A stretch of DNA of 8,113 bases from Clostridiaceae bacterium (lineage in GTDB: Bacteria; Bacillota; Clostridia; Oscillospirales; Acutalibacteraceae). A program made the translations under genes and the position numbers. Below are positions 5,338 to 8,113 of the stretch, one piece after another (positions within the stretch are counted from its first letter, which is position 1; each line of letters starts with the position of its first letter). The notes beneath the pieces were generated by a model. It had not been told where the DNA came from. It saw only the letters and a program-made list of their open reading frames with translations, and made no database searches. The DNA lies in assembly GCA_016302625.1 (NCBI GenBank), contig JAEDNG010000032.1, positions 1 through 8,113 on the forward strand, given 5' to 3'.

Positions 5338-6147
5338 TTATACGCGTACTGTTTCGGTACGCTTTTTTTCGCTTTTTGTCTGTAATACATTATAAAGCAC
5401 CATCAGCACGAAAACGGTAATAAATATAAGCGTTGAAAGCGCGTAGGTATCTGGCGTGACCGATTTTTTCGTCATATTGTAAATTACGATAGGCAAGGTC
5501 TGGTAATGCCCGCAGGTAAAGTAGCTTATAACGAAATCGTCAAGCGACAGGGTAAACGCCATTATAAAGCCCGTGACAATTCCTGTTGAAATTGAGGGCA
5601 GTATCACCTTGAAAAAGGCTTTGAGCGGGGTACAGCCAAGGTCGAGCGCCGCTTCTGCCAAATGGGAGTCGGTCTGCCTGAGCTTAGGTATAACCGATAA
5701 AATTACATAGGGCAGGTTAAAGGTGATGTGCGCGATAAGCACGGTTACAAATCCTAACGATTCGTTAAGACCTATAAGCTTGCCGAAAAATATAAAAAGA
5801 AGCATTAACGAAATACCCGTTACGATATCGGCGTTCATCATAGGAATCTGTGTGACCGACATTACGACTTTTTTCGATATTCTGTTGCGGATAGCCGTAA
5901 CACCGACAGCCGCGGCAGTCCCCAAAACCGTTGATATAACCGCCGATAGAACAGCGACTATAAGGGTATGCTCGAGGGCTGTAAGCATTGTCGTGTCGTT
6001 AGCCAGTCCCTCGTACCAACGGGTCGAAAAGCCGCCCATTACCCAAACGCTCGAGGACGAGTTAAAGGAAAAGACTATCATAACCGCGACAGGCGCGTAA
6101 AGGAACAAAATGATAAGCGCGATATAAAGCTTTGAGAGTATTTTCAC
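5338..6147 (-). CDS. potC: Polyamine ABC transporter permease PotC
   Basis: This is the second inner-membrane permease subunit of the polyamine importer, with 269 residues (family about 260-270). It has about six hydrophobic spans, beginning with MKILSKLYIALIILFLYAPV. The ATPase-coupling EAA loop is EAALDLGCTPLKAFFKVILP, starting at residue 165. The start is a GTG at 6147 that overlaps the potB stop in GTGA. A GGAGG lies 9 nt upstream inside the end of potB, indicating translational coupling. A longer version beginning at 6201 would lie within potB and add a hydrophilic, arginine-rich stretch foreign to the family. PotC pairs with PotB to form the channel energised by PotA. Confidence 0.94.
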   Translation of the reverse strand: MKILSKLYIALIILFLYAPVAVMIVFSFNSSSSVWVMGGFSTRWYEGLANDTTMLTALEHTLIVAVLSAVISTVLGTAAAVGVTAIRNRISKKVVMSVTQIPMMNADIVTGISLMLLFIFFGKLIGLNESLGFVTVLIAHITFNLPYVILSVIPKLRQTDSHLAEAALDLGCTPLKAFFKVILPSISTGIVTGFIMAFTLSLDDFVISYFTCGHYQTLPIVIYNMTKKSVTPDTYALSTLIFITVFVLMVLYNVLQTKSEKKRTETVRV

Positions 6148-6971
6148 ATTAACACACCTCCGTCCTCGTCGTCCGTAAATCTGTTCATTACAAAGAGGCA
6201 TATTAAAATCATAACCATCAGCACCAGCGAAATTGCCGAGGCTATATTATAATAGGACGGGCCTAAGTTAAAGAAGTATTCGATTGTATCACCGATAAGC
6301 ATGGTCTTGTTTCCGCCGAGCTTTTGGGAAATATAAAATGTGCTGACCGACGGCACGAACACCATCGTTATTCCCGATATAACGCCCGGGCGGGAGAGGG
6401 GGAAAATCACCTTTTTAAACTTGGTGAAGGAGTTAGATCCTAAGTCCTCCGCCGCTTCGAGCAGGGATTTATCAAGCTTTGACATAACCGAGTAAATAGG
6501 CAATATCATGTACGGTATAAAGTCGTACACCATACCGAGTATTACCGCGCCCGGGGTGTTGATAAGCTTTAGCGGCTTTAACCCTATGTTTGTTAAAAAG
6601 GTGTTGATAAGTCCCGTGTTCGCGAGTATCGTAATCCAGGAATAGGTGCGGATAAGGAAGTTCATCCACATCGGTATCATTACAATCATAAATAACATAC
6701 GTTGTGACGAAACGTTAAGCTTTGTCATAAAATACGCCATCGGGTACGCCAGTATAAGGGTTATAAGGGTTGCGGCGACGGCGTAAAGAATAGAAATTCC
6801 GAAAGCTTTTTTGTAGAGCCCCAGTCCCGATAGGTTTGCAAGCGTAAAAGCACCCGATTCGTCGGTAAGGGCGAAGTACACCATTATTATAAGCGGAACC
6901 ACGATAAATATCGCCGACCAGACGATATAGGGCGAGGCAACCAGCTTATTTCCGAAGGTCTTTTTGTTCAC
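6144..6971 (-). CDS. potB: Polyamine ABC transporter permease PotB
   Basis: This is the first inner-membrane permease subunit, with 275 residues, which is the normal length for PotB. It shows about six membrane spans, the first in ASPYIVWSAIFIVVPLIIMV (12-31). The EAA loop is EAAEDLGSNSFTKFKKVIFP, starting at residue 172; it contacts the ATPase. The start is GTG at 6971, supported by an AGGAGG 7 nt upstream that lies within the last codons of potA. Only 2 nt separate it from the potA stop, and its own stop overlaps the potC start, so potA, potB and potC are tightly coupled. Confidence 0.94.
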   Translation of the reverse strand: MNKKTFGNKLVASPYIVWSAIFIVVPLIIMVYFALTDESGAFTLANLSGLGLYKKAFGISILYAVAATLITLILAYPMAYFMTKLNVSSQRMLFMIVMIPMWMNFLIRTYSWITILANTGLINTFLTNIGLKPLKLINTPGAVILGMVYDFIPYMILPIYSVMSKLDKSLLEAAEDLGSNSFTKFKKVIFPLSRPGVISGITMVFVPSVSTFYISQKLGGNKTMLIGDTIEYFFNLGPSYYNIASAISLVLMVMILICLFVMNRFTDDEDGGVLM

Positions 6972-6973
6972 GG

Positions 6974-8092
6974 CTAAACCTCCTCTTCTATGTCAGAGAG
7001 GTGGTCGATTTCCTCGCTGTAGGAGGAATAGTCGCCGTAAAGTCCCGAATATTCGGATTTCTTCATTATATGAATTGCGTCGGGTTCAATGTAAAGCCCT
7101 ACGTTATCGCCGGCAAAATGCTCGTCGGTCGTCTGAATCATCCACTTAAAGCCGCCGATGTCAACAATAATCTCGTAATGCACGCCTAAGAAGGCGACCG
7201 AGGTAACCTGTCCTTTAAGCATACCTTTTTCGGGGGCTACAATATCCACGTCCTCGGGGCGGACAACAACGTCGACCTGCTCATTATCTGCAAAGCCCTT
7301 GTCAAGGCAGTCAAATTTCTGCCCCGAAAATTCGACATAATAATCGCGGAGCATCTTTCCGTCGACAATGTTCGACTCGCCGATAAAGTCGGCAACAAAG
7401 GCGTTCTGAGGCTCGTTATAAATATCCTGCGGAGTGCCGACCTGCTGGATTTTGCCGCCGTCCATTACAACCACGCGGTCGGACATGGTAAGCGCTTCCT
7501 CCTGGTCGTGGGTTACGAATATAAAGGTAATTCCAAGCTGCTGCTGAATTTTTTTAAGCTCCTTTTGCATGTCCTTGCGCAGCTTTAAGTCTAACGCGGC
7601 AAGCGGCTCGTCAAGCAGAAGCACTTTAGGGTGATTTGCGATAGCACGGGCTATTGCCACACGCTGCTGCTGACCGCCCGAAAGGGTATCAATATGCCGC
7701 TTTTCAAGCCCGGTAAGATTTACGAGCTTTAGCATCTCCGCAACCTTTTCCTTAATCTCCTTTTCGGGGCGCTTTTTCACACGCAGACCGAAAGCGATAT
7801 TTTCATACACATTAAGGTGCGGAAATAGCGCATAACGCTGAAAAATGGTGTTCACCTGACGTTTGTAGGCGGGAACACCATTAATTTTTTCGCCCTCAAA
7901 CAAAACGTCGCCCGAATCAGGCTCCAAAAAGCCTGCAATAAGCCTTAATGTCGTAGTTTTTCCGCAGCCCGACGGCCCTAAAAGAGTAATAAACTCCTTA
8001 TCCTTGATTTCCAGGTTAAGCCCGTCTAAAACCTGCTCGCCGTCAAAAGCGACCGAAATGTTTTTAAGCTCTACAATATTATCCTTTTCCAT
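6974..8092 (-). CDS. potA: Polyamine ABC transporter ATP-binding protein
   Basis: This is the cytosolic ATPase that powers polyamine import through PotBC, with 372 residues. All nucleotide-binding motifs are intact: Walker A GPSGCGKT (39-46), Q-loop FQRYALFPH (84-92), signature LSGGQQQR (137-144), Walker B VLLLDEPLAALD (157-168) and the H-loop histidine in THD (H195). The C-terminal part (about 235-355) is a TOBE-type regulatory domain with the VVRPEDVDI sequence seen in PotA/MalK-type ATPases. The tail is unusually acidic and serine/tyrosine-rich (SEYSGLYGDYSSYSEEIDHL). The ATG at 8092 follows an AAAGGGGGA ribosome binding site by 7 nt. It is the first operon gene in view; the promoter would be beyond the right edge, where only 21 bases remain. 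Confidence 0.95.
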   Translation of the reverse strand: MEKDNIVELKNISVAFDGEQVLDGLNLEIKDKEFITLLGPSGCGKTTTLRLIAGFLEPDSGDVLFEGEKINGVPAYKRQVNTIFQRYALFPHLNVYENIAFGLRVKKRPEKEIKEKVAEMLKLVNLTGLEKRHIDTLSGGQQQRVAIARAIANHPKVLLLDEPLAALDLKLRKDMQKELKKIQQQLGITFIFVTHDQEEALTMSDRVVVMDGGKIQQVGTPQDIYNEPQNAFVADFIGESNIVDGKMLRDYYVEFSGQKFDCLDKGFADNEQVDVVVRPEDVDIVAPEKGMLKGQVTSVAFLGVHYEIIVDIGGFKWMIQTTDEHFAGDNVGLYIEPDAIHIMKKSEYSGLYGDYSSYSEEIDHLSDIEEEV

Positions 8093-8113
8093 AAAAGCAT
8101 CCCCCTTTGTTCA

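Noticed and set aside
6148..6201. Longer PotC beginning at 6201
   Set aside because: The extra 18 residues overlap potB, are hydrophilic and arginine-rich, and lack a ribosome binding site; the GTG at 6147 is coupled to the potB stop.

Overview
The window looks like chromosomal DNA from a low-to-mid GC member of the Bacillota, most likely a clostridial (Oscillospirales/Ruminococcaceae-like) anaerobe. The evidence is a T-box leader in front of thrS, strong AGGAGG-type ribosome binding sites, canonical sigma-A promoters, a Bacillus-type LexA box, a ZapA-like start, and an archaeal-type phosphoglycerate mutase family protein of the kind common in Clostridia. The taxonomic placement is inference.

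Left part (1-3694): the first bases of a leftward zapA-like cell-division gene diverge from a rightward gene for a cofactor-independent phosphoglycerate mutase / proposed homoserine kinase. That gene is followed by a complete threonine T-box riboswitch (promoter, Stem I with an ACC specifier, antiterminator with a UGGA bulge, competing terminator) and by threonyl-tRNA synthetase (thrS).

Middle part (3695-4212): a short region that automatic annotation could easily skip. On the minus strand it carries a perfect-spacing sigma-A promoter, a perfectly symmetric LexA/SOS box just downstream of the -10, a ribosome binding site, and a 61-codon ORF with one hydrophobic segment and a basic tail. A structured 3' region and a terminator-like hairpin follow. 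I read this as a single-gene SOS-induced small membrane protein, the most interesting item in the window. It converges with thrS and lies downstream of the terminator of the next operon.

Right part (4155-8113): a compact leftward potABCD operon for an ABC polyamine (spermidine/putrescine) importer: ATPase PotA, permeases PotB and PotC, and lipoprotein PotD, closed by a strong terminator. potA/potB are 2 nt apart and potB/potC overlap by 4 nt (GTGA). Both permeases start at GTG. The operon promoter lies outside the window.
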